Below, piece after piece: positions 15,492 to 24,908 of a DNA stretch of 41,384 nucleotides. How positions within the stretch are numbered: position 1 is the first letter of the stretch; the number at the start of each line of letters is the position of its first letter. Under the pieces are notes generated by a model, which worked only from the letters and a program-made list of their open reading frames with translations, did not search any database and was not told where the DNA came from. Made by a program: the position numbers and the translations under genes. The stretch lies in the NCBI GenBank assembly GCA_965215705.1, contig CBDCEE010000001.1, forward strand, positions 1 to 41,384, in the 5' to 3' direction. Source of the DNA: JAAXPZ01 sp965215705. Lineage in GTDB: Bacteria > Campylobacterota > Campylobacteria > Campylobacterales > Sulfurovaceae.

Positions 15492-18127
15492 AGACTTGCC
15501 TGCTCCTCCACCTCTTTGAAGGCTTCGATCACGTCACCCTCTTTGATATCGTTGAAGTTCTCAAGCATAATACCACATTCGTATCCGTTCTTGACCTCTT
15601 TGACATCATCGTTGAAGCGCTTGAGAGAAGAGATCTTGCTTGTGTAGATCACGATACCATCACGGATCAATCTCGCACTCGCGTTACGCTCTATCATACC
15701 ATCACTGACTTTACATCCTGCGATCGTACCGACTTTGGCTACGGTGAAGGTCTCTCTGACCTCTGCTTGACCAGTGACCTCTTCGCTAACTACTGGGCTC
15801 ATCATGCCACCGAGCAGTGCCTTCACATCATCGATAATATCATAAATGATAGAGTAGGTTTTGATCTCTACACCAAGCTCTTTGGCTTTGCTCTTGACAG
15901 TCCCTGTAGGACGTACGTTAAAGCCTACGATGATGGCATTTTCACTCGCATCTGCCAGCGTCACATCACTCTCAGTGACGCCACCCACACCTTGGTGAAT
16001 AACCTCAACTTTGACCTCTTCGTTTCTGAGCTCTTCAAGGGCTCCTTTGATCGCTTCGAGAGAACCTTGTACATCTGTTTTGACAATCAGTGGAAGCTTT
16101 TTGATCTGACCTTCTGCGATCAGTGCGCCAAGCTCATCGATAGAGACCTTAGTACTCTTAGAGAGCTCTTTGGTTCTCATGTATTCTTTTCGCTTGTTGG
16201 CTAGCTCTCTGGCATCTTTTTCACTATCCATCGCAATGAGTACTTCACCCGCCTTAGGTACTTCTTGGAGACCTACGACAGCGGCTGGTGTACTAGGACC
16301 GATAGATTTGACACGCGTGCCATCATCTAGAATCAGGTTTTTGATACGTCCAAATGTAGTACCTGCTATCACGGTATCACCGACATTCAATGTACCATTT
16401 TTGATAATGATATTTGCGACAGAGCCAAAGCCTTTCTCTAGGGAGCTCTCTACGATGACTGCCTTGGCATTTCTACTGGCATCTGCAGTAAGCTCCATCA
16501 CTTCTGCCTGCACAAGAATCGTCTCAAGTAGCTCATCAATACCCAATCCAGTGTGTGCAGAGACAGGAATAAACTCATACTCTCCACCCCAATCTACAGA
16601 GAGGATATCTATCTCTGCAAGTTGAGACTTGATATTATCAGGATTGGCAGCTTCTTTATCCATTTTGTTGATCGCAATAATGATCGGGACACCTGCTGCC
16701 TTGGCATGAGAGATCGACTCTTTGGTCTGAGGCATCACACCATCATCCGCTGCTACGACAATAATAGCGATATCAGTTGCTTGTGCTCCTCTGGCTCTCA
16801 TCTCGGTAAATGCTGAGTGGCCCGGAGTATCGATAAAGGTAACTTTCTGTCCATTTTTCTCTACTTGATACGCACCCACATGCTGCGTAATACCACCTGC
16901 CTCTTTATCCGCGACCTTGGTGGATCGGATCTTGTCTAGCAATGAGGTTTTACCATGGTCAACATGTCCCATGATCGTCACTACCGGTGCTCTGGTCTCA
17001 GAATTGACATCATCAGACGCATCATACACATCAACATAATCCAAAGCATCCAGTGGATTGATCGTCTTGACCTCTACTTCAAACTCTTCTGCGAGTATCT
17101 CGATAGAATCTTTATCAAGGAAATCATTTTTGGTGACCATCGTACCTAGCGTAAAGAGTACTTTGACCACTTCACCCACACTCTTGCCCATTTTCTCGGC
17201 AAATTCATATACCCTTACATCTTCTGGAATACTTATCACGCTGACCTTTTCTTCAGACTCTGTTCTGATATATTTTTTCTTTTTGCCACCACGTCTGATA
17301 GAACGTTTACCCTGTGGTCTAAACTGCTGTCGATTTTGCCCGATACCTTGTGCCGCTCTTTTCTTCGCTTCGGCTCTTCGCTTCTCTTCCTGACGCTTCA
17401 TCTCTTCATAGATGTTTTTGTCAGAGAAGTCCAACAATACTACCTCTTCTTCTTCATAAAGCTCTACAGATCCACCCAAACTTCTGTCTCCTAAAATTTC
17501 CATTTTAGCACCTGACTCTTTGGCTTCTGCTATTCTTTTAGGTTTTTTCTTTTTAGGGGGAGTAGGTTGTCCACCACCAGAACCTGAAAGTGAAATATTT
17601 CTGTTTGCTTTCACTGGTGCAGGTTTTGCCTTCTTAACAATAGTGATCCCTCTCCTGCCTAATGCTCTTCGGGGTCTCCGCTTGGGCTCTTCTGCCTCTG
17701 CGTCCTCTGTTTTTGTCTCAGCAGCTTTGGGCTCTTCAGCTTTCTCAGACTTCTCTTCAGGGATAGAGGCTACACTCTCAACAGCTGGCGCTGTACTTGT
17801 GTCCTCTACTACCTCTTCTTTGGGAGCTTGCTCCACAGGAGCTTCAGGAACAGCATCTACTTTTTCTTCAGGCTTTTCCGTTTTAGGTGTTTCCACTTTT
17901 TTTACAGCTTCTTTTTGAGGTGTGGCTTTGGGTTTTTCAACCTTTGTCGCTACGCTTGCTGGTATGGTACCTGTCATGACATAGTCCATGAGTGCTGCTG
18001 CTTGATCTAAGCCGATTGAACTCTGTGCTACTTTTACATCATAGCCTAGCACTTTGGCTTTCTCTAGCATCTCATTGTTGGACATTCCAGCTTCTGCTGC
18101 AATCTCCTGGATCTTTACTTTATCCAT
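15488..18127 (-). CDS. infB: Translation initiation factor IF-2
   Basis: The 879-residue GTPase brings initiator tRNA to the 30S subunit. The N-terminal IF2N-type domain (first 50 residues or so, KIQEIAAEAGMSNNEMLEKA) is followed by a long Pro/Ala/Glu/Lys-rich linker and a basic region with RRGGKKKK. The G domain has G1 GHVDHGKT, G3 DTPGH and G4 NKMD, and then the C-terminal beta-barrel and tRNA-binding domains. Its length is typical for this group. It overlaps ylxR by 8 bp and rbfA by 4 bp. Confidence 0.98.
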   Translation of the reverse strand: MDKVKIQEIAAEAGMSNNEMLEKAKVLGYDVKVAQSSIGLDQAAALMDYVMTGTIPASVATKVEKPKATPQKEAVKKVETPKTEKPEEKVDAVPEAPVEQAPKEEVVEDTSTAPAVESVASIPEEKSEKAEEPKAAETKTEDAEAEEPKRRPRRALGRRGITIVKKAKPAPVKANRNISLSGSGGGQPTPPKKKKPKRIAEAKESGAKMEILGDRSLGGSVELYEEEEVVLLDFSDKNIYEEMKRQEEKRRAEAKKRAAQGIGQNRQQFRPQGKRSIRRGGKKKKYIRTESEEKVSVISIPEDVRVYEFAEKMGKSVGEVVKVLFTLGTMVTKNDFLDKDSIEILAEEFEVEVKTINPLDALDYVDVYDASDDVNSETRAPVVTIMGHVDHGKTSLLDKIRSTKVADKEAGGITQHVGAYQVEKNGQKVTFIDTPGHSAFTEMRARGAQATDIAIIVVAADDGVMPQTKESISHAKAAGVPIIIAINKMDKEAANPDNIKSQLAEIDILSVDWGGEYEFIPVSAHTGLGIDELLETILVQAEVMELTADASRNAKAVIVESSLEKGFGSVANIIIKNGTLNVGDTVIAGTTFGRIKNLILDDGTRVKSIGPSTPAAVVGLQEVPKAGEVLIAMDSEKDARELANKRKEYMRTKELSKSTKVSIDELGALIAEGQIKKLPLIVKTDVQGSLEAIKGALEELRNEEVKVEVIHQGVGGVTESDVTLADASENAIIVGFNVRPTGTVKSKAKELGVEIKTYSIIYDIIDDVKALLGGMMSPVVSEEVTGQAEVRETFTVAKVGTIAGCKVSDGMIERNASARLIRDGIVIYTSKISSLKRFNDDVKEVKNGYECGIMLENFNDIKEGDVIEAFKEVEEQASL

Positions 18128-18362
18128 TCTTCTCTAGCTCCTTCAATATCGTAGATAATTCACTACGCTCTAATCTAAAACGCTTTGCCATGCCATTCAT
18201 CTTTTTTTCATTGAGACTACACTCTTTGCAAAGATAGATACTTCTTCCAGAACCTTGATATACAACGATATGGTTATCAACCAACTGTAGTCTCATCAAT
18301 GTCTTTTGGGATTCTCTTTTTCTGCAAGTGATGCACATGCGTATAGGATTGTTTTTTTTCAT
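18120..18362 (-). CDS. ylxR: YlxR-family RNA-binding protein (DUF448)
   Basis: The 80-residue basic protein has the family pattern RMCITCRKRE near the N-terminus and GRSIYLCKEC in the middle. YlxR homologues are usually encoded immediately before infB, as here, and in Bacillus-type bacteria have been linked to RNase P regulation; that role is not established for this group. It overlaps infB by 8 bp and lies 38 bp after thrB. Confidence 0.88.
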   Translation of the reverse strand: MKKNNPIRMCITCRKRESQKTLMRLQLVDNHIVVYQGSGRSIYLCKECSLNEKKMNGMAKRFRLERSELSTILKELEKNG

Positions 18363-18400
18363 CGATATTATACCTAAAAGAGATTAAGGGAGCTCCCCCT

Positions 18401-19282
18401 CTATCCCTTTGTGATAACTCCATGATTATCCAACTCTTTTGTCAGCACCCTAAAGTGAGAAAATTTCTCTTGTAATACGGTGGCGATCTTCTCCGCATCA
18501 TTTTCATAACAGAGTGAGAAAAAGCTTGACCCACTTCCTGAGAGCGTACTCATCAAAGCACCATTTTCCAAAGCGATCTTCTGTACTTCTAGCAGTTCAG
18601 GCATCATCCGCATCCTCCTATCCTGATGTATCTTATCTTTCGACGCGATACGGAGCTGATCCCAAGACTCACTCATAAAAAGTGCCGTCATATATGCAGC
18701 ACGGGAGAGGGAATAGACCAACTCCTCTTTGCTATAGTGTTTGGGCAGAACATGTCTGGATCGTGAAGTAGAGATTCTACGGTCAGGTACCACCATCACT
18801 GCACGAAGATAGCTTGGTAGACGACGTTTTTTACTGAACACCCTGTTCCCTTCTATACAGGCTACATTAAATCCCCCCATAGCACAAGGAGTAATATTGT
18901 CCGGATGCGGCTCATGTCTAAGTGCTAGATTGAGTATCGTTCTTTTATTGTATTTTGTACCAGAGGCCACATATGCTGCAGTAATCGCTGCGACAATCAC
19001 TGCGGACGAGCTCCCCATACCTCTGGAGATAGGTATTCTATTGATAAACTCAAAACGAAAGGTATTCTGCTTACCACTCAATTTTCTATAATGCTTATTA
19101 AATACATTCAGGAAGAGGGTATTTTTCTTTATCTTGGGGTTTTCTGCGCCCTCTCCCTGGGTTGAGATACTTAAAAAGCGTGATGGTTTTATGATCACTT
19201 CATTTCTAAGATCTAATGCCAAGCCTAAGGTATCAAAACCTGGACCAAGATTGGCACTTGTTGCGGGGACTGTTATCTGCAC
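18401..19282 (-). CDS. thrB: Homoserine kinase
   Basis: The 293-residue GHMP-family kinase phosphorylates homoserine on the way to threonine. It begins with PATSANLGPGFDTLGLALD, carries the ATP-binding PISRGMGSSSAVIVAA near residue 90 and ends with the LSGSGSSFFSL motif near residue 245. The position between a TsaB-like gene and ylxR-infB is shared with Campylobacter. The gap to the upstream gene is only 9 bp, consistent with one transcript. Confidence 0.95.
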   Translation of the reverse strand: MQITVPATSANLGPGFDTLGLALDLRNEVIIKPSRFLSISTQGEGAENPKIKKNTLFLNVFNKHYRKLSGKQNTFRFEFINRIPISRGMGSSSAVIVAAITAAYVASGTKYNKRTILNLALRHEPHPDNITPCAMGGFNVACIEGNRVFSKKRRLPSYLRAVMVVPDRRISTSRSRHVLPKHYSKEELVYSLSRAAYMTALFMSESWDQLRIASKDKIHQDRRMRMMPELLEVQKIALENGALMSTLSGSGSSFFSLCYENDAEKIATVLQEKFSHFRVLTKELDNHGVITKG

Positions 19283-19291
19283 ATCAAACCT

Positions 19292-19747
19292 TTATACAGC
19301 AGGAAGTATATAGTGTGGCGTATTCTCTTTATCTAGACAGAGTGCACTCAAATCATCGGGCAGCCAAAACTCCTGCTTGACTCTATCGTCAAACTTTTGT
19401 GTCATTATAGTCTCTTTTTCCTTGGTAAAATAGAGGTTTCCCATCGCTTTGATTGGTTTGTCTCCATTTAACTCGAAGGCACTCACCCCATCAAAATGGA
19501 TTCCTCTTACCATTTCTATGGTGCGGAGCATAATGTAGGTCAGTTTGATCGCCATATAACTGCCTGGTCCATTAACATAAATAATCTTTTTGATCTGGTG
19601 CTTATCCAATACTGCCTCTAAAAACCTAAGAAGCACCTCTGATGTCTGTCCCTCAATTTCATGCTTTTCTATACATTTGTCAGCATGGTAAATACCTACC
19701 TGGATAGGTACTGCTATAGAATTGATCAAAAGGGTATCGTTAGGCAA
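19292..19747 (-). CDS. tsaB: Short TsaB-like protein (t6A tRNA modification)
   Basis: The 151-residue protein has an N-terminal actin-like half resembling TsaB, with the segment YVNGPGSYMAIKLTYIMLRT (about 90-109 in the frame) corresponding to the GPGSFTGLR region of that family. Ordinary TsaB is about 220-230 residues, so the second half is much reduced. If it is TsaB, it would scaffold TsaD and TsaE in making threonylcarbamoyladenosine at tRNA position 37. The same short gene occurs between lpxC and thrB in Campylobacter relatives. It overlaps lpxC by 8 bp. The assignment is moderately sure. Confidence 0.65.
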   Translation of the reverse strand: MPNDTLLINSIAVPIQVGIYHADKCIEKHEIEGQTSEVLLRFLEAVLDKHQIKKIIYVNGPGSYMAIKLTYIMLRTIEMVRGIHFDGVSAFELNGDKPIKAMGNLYFTKEKETIMTQKFDDRVKQEFWLPDDLSALCLDKENTPHYILPAV

Positions 19748-20624
19748 AGCTCATCTCATATGTTGGATTTTTTAAGTGTTCTAATGTCACAAGCTCATAG
19801 TTTTCACTGCTCTCAAATATTTTTTTCGTGAGTGCATGATTCAGTTTATGGCTACTTGCAAAAGCCGAATAACTTCCTAAAATATTATATCCTGTCACCA
19901 TCATATCTCCCATAGCATCCAATATTTTATGTCTCACAAACTCATTTTCAAAGCGAAGTCCTTCTTGATTGAGCACCTTCCGACCATCCAAGCCTATAGC
20001 ATTTTGAAGGCTCGCACCCATAGCAAGATTTCTACTCTGCAAACTCTGTATATCTTTGGCAAATCCAAAGGTCCTCGCCCTAGCTATCTCTTCGATAAAG
20101 CTTTTCCGACTAAAATCATACTGATGAGACTGTTTCCTGATCGCAGGATGAGGAAACGATATATCGAACGCAAAACTGGCATGCTCTGCAGGCTCAAATC
20201 TAGCAAACTTCCTGCCCTCTTTGACTTCGATACTTCGTTTGATCCTAATCACCTTTTTAGGCCTATTCAGTGCCCTGATACCAGCTTCATCCAATAGCAG
20301 ACAAAAAGAGATGGCACTCCCATCCATCACCGGGATCTCATCGCCATCTACAGTGATACGAATATTATCAATACCATAGGCATACAGTACTGATAAAAAA
20401 TGCTCAATCGTAGAGATATGATCTTCCTCTTTACCTATGACTGTTGCCATTGCTGTGTTGACAACATGATCCACAGAAAGAGGTATCTCCCTATCCCGAT
20501 CTGAACGATAAAAAACAATACCCCTATCTGCTTCTAGTGGCTCTAATCGTAAGGTGATAGGCTTTCCTTTATGAATACCAATACCCACAGCCTCTACAGG
20601 CTTTCCAATCGTTCTCTGCTGCAT
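19740..20624 (-). CDS. lpxC: UDP-3-O-acyl-N-acetylglucosamine deacetylase LpxC
   Basis: The 294-residue zinc enzyme performs the committed step of lipid A synthesis. The N-terminal domain starts QRTIGKPVEAVGIGIHKGKP. The zinc-ligand His lies in STIEHFLSVLYAYGIDN, followed by DGDEIPVMDGSA. The second zinc site is in VRHKILDAMGDM, where His and Asp are ligands. Its length is typical. It follows the M23 peptidase gene directly (adjacent stop and start) and overlaps the TsaB-like gene, within an envelope-related stretch of the operon. Confidence 0.97.
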   Translation of the reverse strand: MQQRTIGKPVEAVGIGIHKGKPITLRLEPLEADRGIVFYRSDRDREIPLSVDHVVNTAMATVIGKEEDHISTIEHFLSVLYAYGIDNIRITVDGDEIPVMDGSAISFCLLLDEAGIRALNRPKKVIRIKRSIEVKEGRKFARFEPAEHASFAFDISFPHPAIRKQSHQYDFSRKSFIEEIARARTFGFAKDIQSLQSRNLAMGASLQNAIGLDGRKVLNQEGLRFENEFVRHKILDAMGDMMVTGYNILGSYSAFASSHKLNHALTKKIFESSENYELVTLEHLKNPTYEMSFA

Positions 20625-22019
20625 CTATGGTTTCCCGATGATCCTGTCTGCTTTTTGGAATACTTTATCAATATTTTTTTTGATCCAGTTAGACTTCATC
20701 CAATCCATAGGCCAGACTTCGACCCCTTGTACCAATACGCCAAAATGCAAATGGTCTCCAAGTGCTAGCCCAGTCATACCTGTCCTGGCTATGGTTTGCC
20801 CTCGCGCTACCTCTTCTCCCTCTTCTACAAGCATTTTTGAGCAATGCCCATAAAGCGTATAAAGCCCAAACCCATGATCGATCATAGGCATATTTCCATA
20901 AATACCATTCAATTGAGCAAAGACTACTTCTCCTCTGTTCGAGCTTATGATGGGGGCATGTCTGGTACTGGCAAAGTCATATCCTACATGATAGGATGTG
21001 GATATCTCTTTACTCTTGTCTTTGTAAAAATAGTGTCGTTCGTCTCCAAAATCAGCTACCAACTTGGCACTTTTCAAAGGATAGAAAGCTTTGATCTTCC
21101 ATGCTGAACTCAATGCTTTCGGCAAAGGACTTGCAAATTTATGGATCAACTTCTCATTGTTGATACGCATCGTCTCATTGACTGCTTTAAATCTTCGTAA
21201 TCTCCCTCTGATCTTAGATGCTTTAGGGTCTTTCTTTGCTACCTCAACGATCTTTCCATCCAAAAATCGGTCAGAAACAACGATCTGAGATACTTTGTAT
21301 TGACGATGTACTTTGGGAAAGATCACTTTCTTTTTGACCTTATTGCCCCCTATATCTGTCGCTACTACAAAAATATCGATCTTTTTTTTCTGAAACGGCC
21401 ATGCGATCAATGCTGCGTAATAGCCTTTTTTTCTGTAGGGTACCGCTCCAAACTTGATCCCTCCTGCTACAATATAAGCCTCTTTGAGGTTGGCATCCTC
21501 TGCTCGAAAGATGATCAATGCACTTCCCCCTCTTGCCATCGTAGTGCTTTTGGCAAGCAGAGAGACAACCGGTGGCTTGGTATCTGCGACCACATCTAAA
21601 TGTGTGATTGCTACATTATCACCAATATAGTTCCAGAGGCTCTTGTCCTTGACAATGATTGTCAACTTCCATACCGTCCCTTCTTTGCTCTCTTCTATCT
21701 GTGGCGGTACGGTAATTGCGATCTCTGTCTTCTTCATCAGCATATCAAAACTGCCAGATGCTGCAATAATATTGCGGCTTCCATCACTGAAAAATGCCTG
21801 ATACTGTCCCAATGCCTGATTGTCCTCTAGCATAACTTTAAGTGGTTTTTTTGCACCTGCATAGACAATTTTCGGTGCAGTTATTTTTGGTTTGACACGC
21901 TCAAATTTCGGTGAGGTATAGATAAAGTAACCTGCCGCGCCCAAAAGCAACAGTAGTATTAAAAATTTAGGCCAGATACTCTTTTTTCGTCTATACCCTA
22001 CACTGTATCTTCTTCTCAT
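20625..22019 (-). CDS. M23-family (LytM-type) peptidoglycan endopeptidase
   Basis: The 464-residue protein has a short basic N-terminus, one transmembrane anchor (residues about 17-35, FLILLLLLGAAGYFIY) and a long periplasmic region. A C-terminal metallopeptidase domain starts near residue 340. The zinc-binding set is visible: HVGYD with His and Asp, then DHLHFGV with the HxH pair, and GHCSKML before it. It should cut peptide cross-links in murein and affect cell shape or division. The same gene type precedes lpxC in Campylobacter. It overlaps the DHH gene by 4 bp. I do not assign a csd or pgp name. Confidence 0.92.
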   Translation of the reverse strand: MRRRYSVGYRRKKSIWPKFLILLLLLGAAGYFIYTSPKFERVKPKITAPKIVYAGAKKPLKVMLEDNQALGQYQAFFSDGSRNIIAASGSFDMLMKKTEIAITVPPQIEESKEGTVWKLTIIVKDKSLWNYIGDNVAITHLDVVADTKPPVVSLLAKSTTMARGGSALIIFRAEDANLKEAYIVAGGIKFGAVPYRKKGYYAALIAWPFQKKKIDIFVVATDIGGNKVKKKVIFPKVHRQYKVSQIVVSDRFLDGKIVEVAKKDPKASKIRGRLRRFKAVNETMRINNEKLIHKFASPLPKALSSAWKIKAFYPLKSAKLVADFGDERHYFYKDKSKEISTSYHVGYDFASTRHAPIISSNRGEVVFAQLNGIYGNMPMIDHGFGLYTLYGHCSKMLVEEGEEVARGQTIARTGMTGLALGDHLHFGVLVQGVEVWPMDWMKSNWIKKNIDKVFQKADRIIGKP

Positions 22020-22975
22020 GAAAGTAATCCTTTCTTCTTGATCTCGTCGAGGAGCAGTTGTGACAATATCTCTACTGTATCACCCTCTCTCTCAAATCCT
22101 CCTGCCACGGCATGTCCTCCTCCGCCAAAAGAGAGTGCCAAGGTACTGATATCTACACGCTTACTTCGGAGTGAGACTTTGATACCCTGCTCTCTCTCCA
22201 CAAGCATCAAGGCAATCTCCACTGTAGCCAGAGATTTGGCATAATCAACCACACCATCCAGATCACTCAACTTTGCTCCTGTACGCTTAAGATCCTCCTG
22301 AGATATAGTCAGCAAAGCCACTTGGGCATCCTCTCTCAACACCAGCGAGTGAAGTGCCACACCCAGGATCCTTAGTGATGCCAGAGAACGGCGATGAAGC
22401 ATTTTCCTGGATACCTCTGCAATATCTACTCCCAGGGAAGTAAGTTCTGATGCCAGGTCAAAGGTTGATCTGTGCATATTATTTGTTGTGAAATTACGTG
22501 TATCTGAAATGAGTGCTGCATAAAATGATATGGCACTCTCTCTGGACACTGGATGCAACGTTTTTAAGAGACGGTATGCCACCTCAGAGCTGGCTACTGC
22601 CTCTTTATCAACGATATTCAGTAATCCAAACTGTTTATTGGTGGCATGATGGTCAATGTTGACAATTTCCCTTCCCTCTACGGAAAACCCTAATCTATCT
22701 ACGCTTCCACAGTCACAAGAGATGATAAGGGAGTCTTCAAAATCCATTTTTCTTTTGATCTTCGAAAAGGAAGGTAAAAAATCCAGAAAGAGCGGGATAT
22801 CCTCTGTGGCATTGACTACCTCCACTGTATACTGCTGCTCTTTGAGCCAGCTATAGACTCCCAGCGCAGTACCAATCGCATCCGGGTCTGGATTGATATG
22901 CGAAAGTACTGTGATTTTAGGATACTTTGCTAAAAGTGCTTGGAATGCTTTAGCCTCTTGCTCTATCGGGTGCAT
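22016..22975 (-). CDS. DHH/DHHA1-family phosphoesterase (NrnA-like)
   Basis: The 319-residue manganese-dependent phosphoesterase shows the DHH-family motifs in order: SHINPDPDAIGTALG, ISCDCGSVDRLG and NIDHHATNKQFG in the N-terminal domain, then the DHHA1 motif FGGGGHAVAGGF near the C-terminus. NrnA relatives degrade very short RNA (nanoRNA) or dephosphorylate pAp; cyclic-dinucleotide hydrolysis is also known in the family. The natural substrate cannot be read from sequence. It lies 4 bp after nadC and overlaps the M23 gene by 4 bp. Confidence 0.92.
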   Translation of the reverse strand: MHPIEQEAKAFQALLAKYPKITVLSHINPDPDAIGTALGVYSWLKEQQYTVEVVNATEDIPLFLDFLPSFSKIKRKMDFEDSLIISCDCGSVDRLGFSVEGREIVNIDHHATNKQFGLLNIVDKEAVASSEVAYRLLKTLHPVSRESAISFYAALISDTRNFTTNNMHRSTFDLASELTSLGVDIAEVSRKMLHRRSLASLRILGVALHSLVLREDAQVALLTISQEDLKRTGAKLSDLDGVVDYAKSLATVEIALMLVEREQGIKVSLRSKRVDISTLALSFGGGGHAVAGGFEREGDTVEILSQLLLDEIKKKGLLS

Positions 22976-22979
22976 CTAC

Positions 22980-23801
22980 TTATCCGTCAACTCTCATCGA
23001 GAGGTCTATCCAGTTGGCTTGATGGATAATACTGCCTGAACTGATCGCATCTACACCGGTCTGAGCTATCTCTTTGATCGTCTCTAGTGTTACATTTCCG
23101 CTGGCCTCAACCAGTACATGAGGATAACGTTCCGTTTTGAGTTTGACTACTGCTGCGGTCTCTTCAAGTGACATATTGTCACACATGACGATATCTGCTC
23201 CGGCTGCCATCGCCTCCTGTGCCATCTGTAGTGTCTCACACTCTACTTCCACATTGGAGGTAAAAGGAATCTTCTTCCTGACCTGCTCCATAAAGTCTGC
23301 CAGATTATCAATCGTTTTTAGATGGGTATCTTTGAGCATCAGACAATCATCCAATCCCATGCGATGATTCAGCCCCCCACCACATCTAACTGCATACTTC
23401 TCAAGCCCCCTCAATAGTGGTCTAGTCTTTCTGGTATCGAGCAGTTTGACCCCAGTATCTGCGATCGCTGCTACATATTTTGCTGTCAAGGTCGCGATGG
23501 AGCTGGTATGCAAAGCGATATCCAATATCGAGCGTTCGAGAGAAAGAATGATCCGTGAATCACCACTGATCAATACCAGTTTCTCTCCTTTACTAAAATG
23601 CTCCCCATCATTGACCTTCCACTCAAAAGAGATATCATACATCCTCGCCATGACATCGATATACTCCTGTCCGGCAAATACACCATCACTTTTGGCAATG
23701 ATATAGGCTGAGATCTGTTTACTCTCGCTGATACGTGCGAACAGATCCCCTCTTCCAACATCCTCAGCGATCATCTCTTTTATAAAATTCTCTTTTAACA
23801 T
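22980..23801 (-). CDS. nadC: Quinolinate phosphoribosyltransferase
   Basis: The 273-residue enzyme makes nicotinate mononucleotide from quinolinate and PRPP in NAD synthesis. Family signatures are LLDTRKTRPLLRGLEKYAV near residue 130, GGGLNHRMGLDD and EVECETL. The C-terminal barrel has EASGNVTLETI and DAISSGSI. It directly follows nadA by 22 bp, so consecutive steps of the pathway are co-expressed. Confidence 0.97.
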   Translation of the reverse strand: MLKENFIKEMIAEDVGRGDLFARISESKQISAYIIAKSDGVFAGQEYIDVMARMYDISFEWKVNDGEHFSKGEKLVLISGDSRIILSLERSILDIALHTSSIATLTAKYVAAIADTGVKLLDTRKTRPLLRGLEKYAVRCGGGLNHRMGLDDCLMLKDTHLKTIDNLADFMEQVRKKIPFTSNVEVECETLQMAQEAMAAGADIVMCDNMSLEETAAVVKLKTERYPHVLVEASGNVTLETIKEIAQTGVDAISSGSIIHQANWIDLSMRVDG

Positions 23802-23823
23802 CTACTTCCTTTATGCTACTGAA

Positions 23824-24819
23824 CTAGCTGATCTCTAACATTCTCTCAAGTGCCAGAGCAGCATAGAGCGTCGTATGTTCATCCAGCTCAATCTCATTGA
23901 TAGGGTTCCCGTCTTCGATCGATTTGAGCACTAGATAAAGATCCTCCAGTGTGGTTTCATTCATCGTAGGGCACTCTGGCTTGGTAGAGGAGAGTACAAA
24001 AGTATTGTTCGGTCTGAGCCTGTTCACCAGATTGTACTCCGTACCTACGGCAACTTTTTGCTCAGGATCAAGCTCTGTGATATACTTGATCAGCTGTGAC
24101 GTAGATCCGGAGAAGTCTGCTGCAGCTACAATAGCTGGATCACACTCTGGATGGACTGCTATCTTGATATCGGGGTACCTTTCACGGTAGAATGTAATAT
24201 CCTCCAGTGTAAAGTACTGATGCACAGAGCAGAAGCCGTTGAAGCAGATGATATCTGCCTCTTTGGGATCACACTCTCCCTCACCGATGACACAGGATTT
24301 TAATCCCATACTATTGGCAAAGTTCTGTCCTAAACAGCGGTCAGGTACAAAAAGGATCTTCTTCCCGCTCTCCAGCCCTTTCTCGATAATCTTAAACGCA
24401 TTAGAGGAGGTACAAACAAGACCACCCATCTCTCCTACCTTGGCTTTCACCTCAGCACTGGAGTTGATATATGTAATCGGCAAAATCGCTTCTCTAGGTA
24501 CACCATGGTCCTCCATATACTTCACGCTGTCATCAAAATAAACAGCATCAATCATACGTGCCATCGCACAACAGGCAACTTTGGGCATATATACCCGCTT
24601 GTGTGGCGCAATGATCTTGACACTCTGCCCCATAAATCCTACACCACAAAAAACAATGTGGCTACTGTTGACATCCCGTGACTTTCTGGCAAGCTCTAAA
24701 CTGTCCCCTACGATATCACCCATTTCAAATACTTCGTCTCTTTGGTAATAGTGTGCGACGACTGTCACATCTAGCTTCTCTTTGAGTCTTTCTATCTCTT
24801 GTTTATAGTCAATACCCAT
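23824..24819 (-). CDS. nadA: Quinolinate synthase NadA
   Basis: The 331-residue [4Fe-4S] enzyme condenses iminoaspartate with dihydroxyacetone phosphate to quinolinate. It shows VAHYYQRDEVFEMGD and GDSLELARK near the N-terminus. Candidate cluster cysteines are in VACCAMARMID, FNGFCSVHQYF and STKPECPTMNETT. It is the first gene of the long minus-strand run that ends at rimP; a GAGGAG lies upstream with a rather long spacer of about 10 bases. The aspartate oxidase/dehydrogenase partner is not in this window. Confidence 0.97.
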   Translation of the reverse strand: MGIDYKQEIERLKEKLDVTVVAHYYQRDEVFEMGDIVGDSLELARKSRDVNSSHIVFCGVGFMGQSVKIIAPHKRVYMPKVACCAMARMIDAVYFDDSVKYMEDHGVPREAILPITYINSSAEVKAKVGEMGGLVCTSSNAFKIIEKGLESGKKILFVPDRCLGQNFANSMGLKSCVIGEGECDPKEADIICFNGFCSVHQYFTLEDITFYRERYPDIKIAVHPECDPAIVAAADFSGSTSQLIKYITELDPEQKVAVGTEYNLVNRLRPNNTFVLSSTKPECPTMNETTLEDLYLVLKSIEDGNPINEIELDEHTTLYAALALERMLEIS

Positions 24820-24859
24820 TGTTGATTGATCTCCTCATAGCATATCGCCGTAATAATTA

Positions 24860-24889
24860 TTGGCTATTTTATCCAAATTCGGTTAAAAT
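24860..24889 (+). promoter_or_regulatory. Promoter of plsY-folB
   Basis: TTGGCT (24860-24865) and TAAAAT (24884-24889) are separated by 18 bp, 19 bp before the plsY start. The 89-bp gap between nadA and plsY must also hold the divergent nadA promoter, which I cannot place with confidence. Confidence 0.5.
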
Positions 24890-24908
24890 TGCACGACAAG
24901 GAAAAAAT

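Noticed and set aside
15767..16204. Plus-strand 145-codon frame
   Set aside because: It lies opposite infB, whose coding motifs are intact through this stretch.
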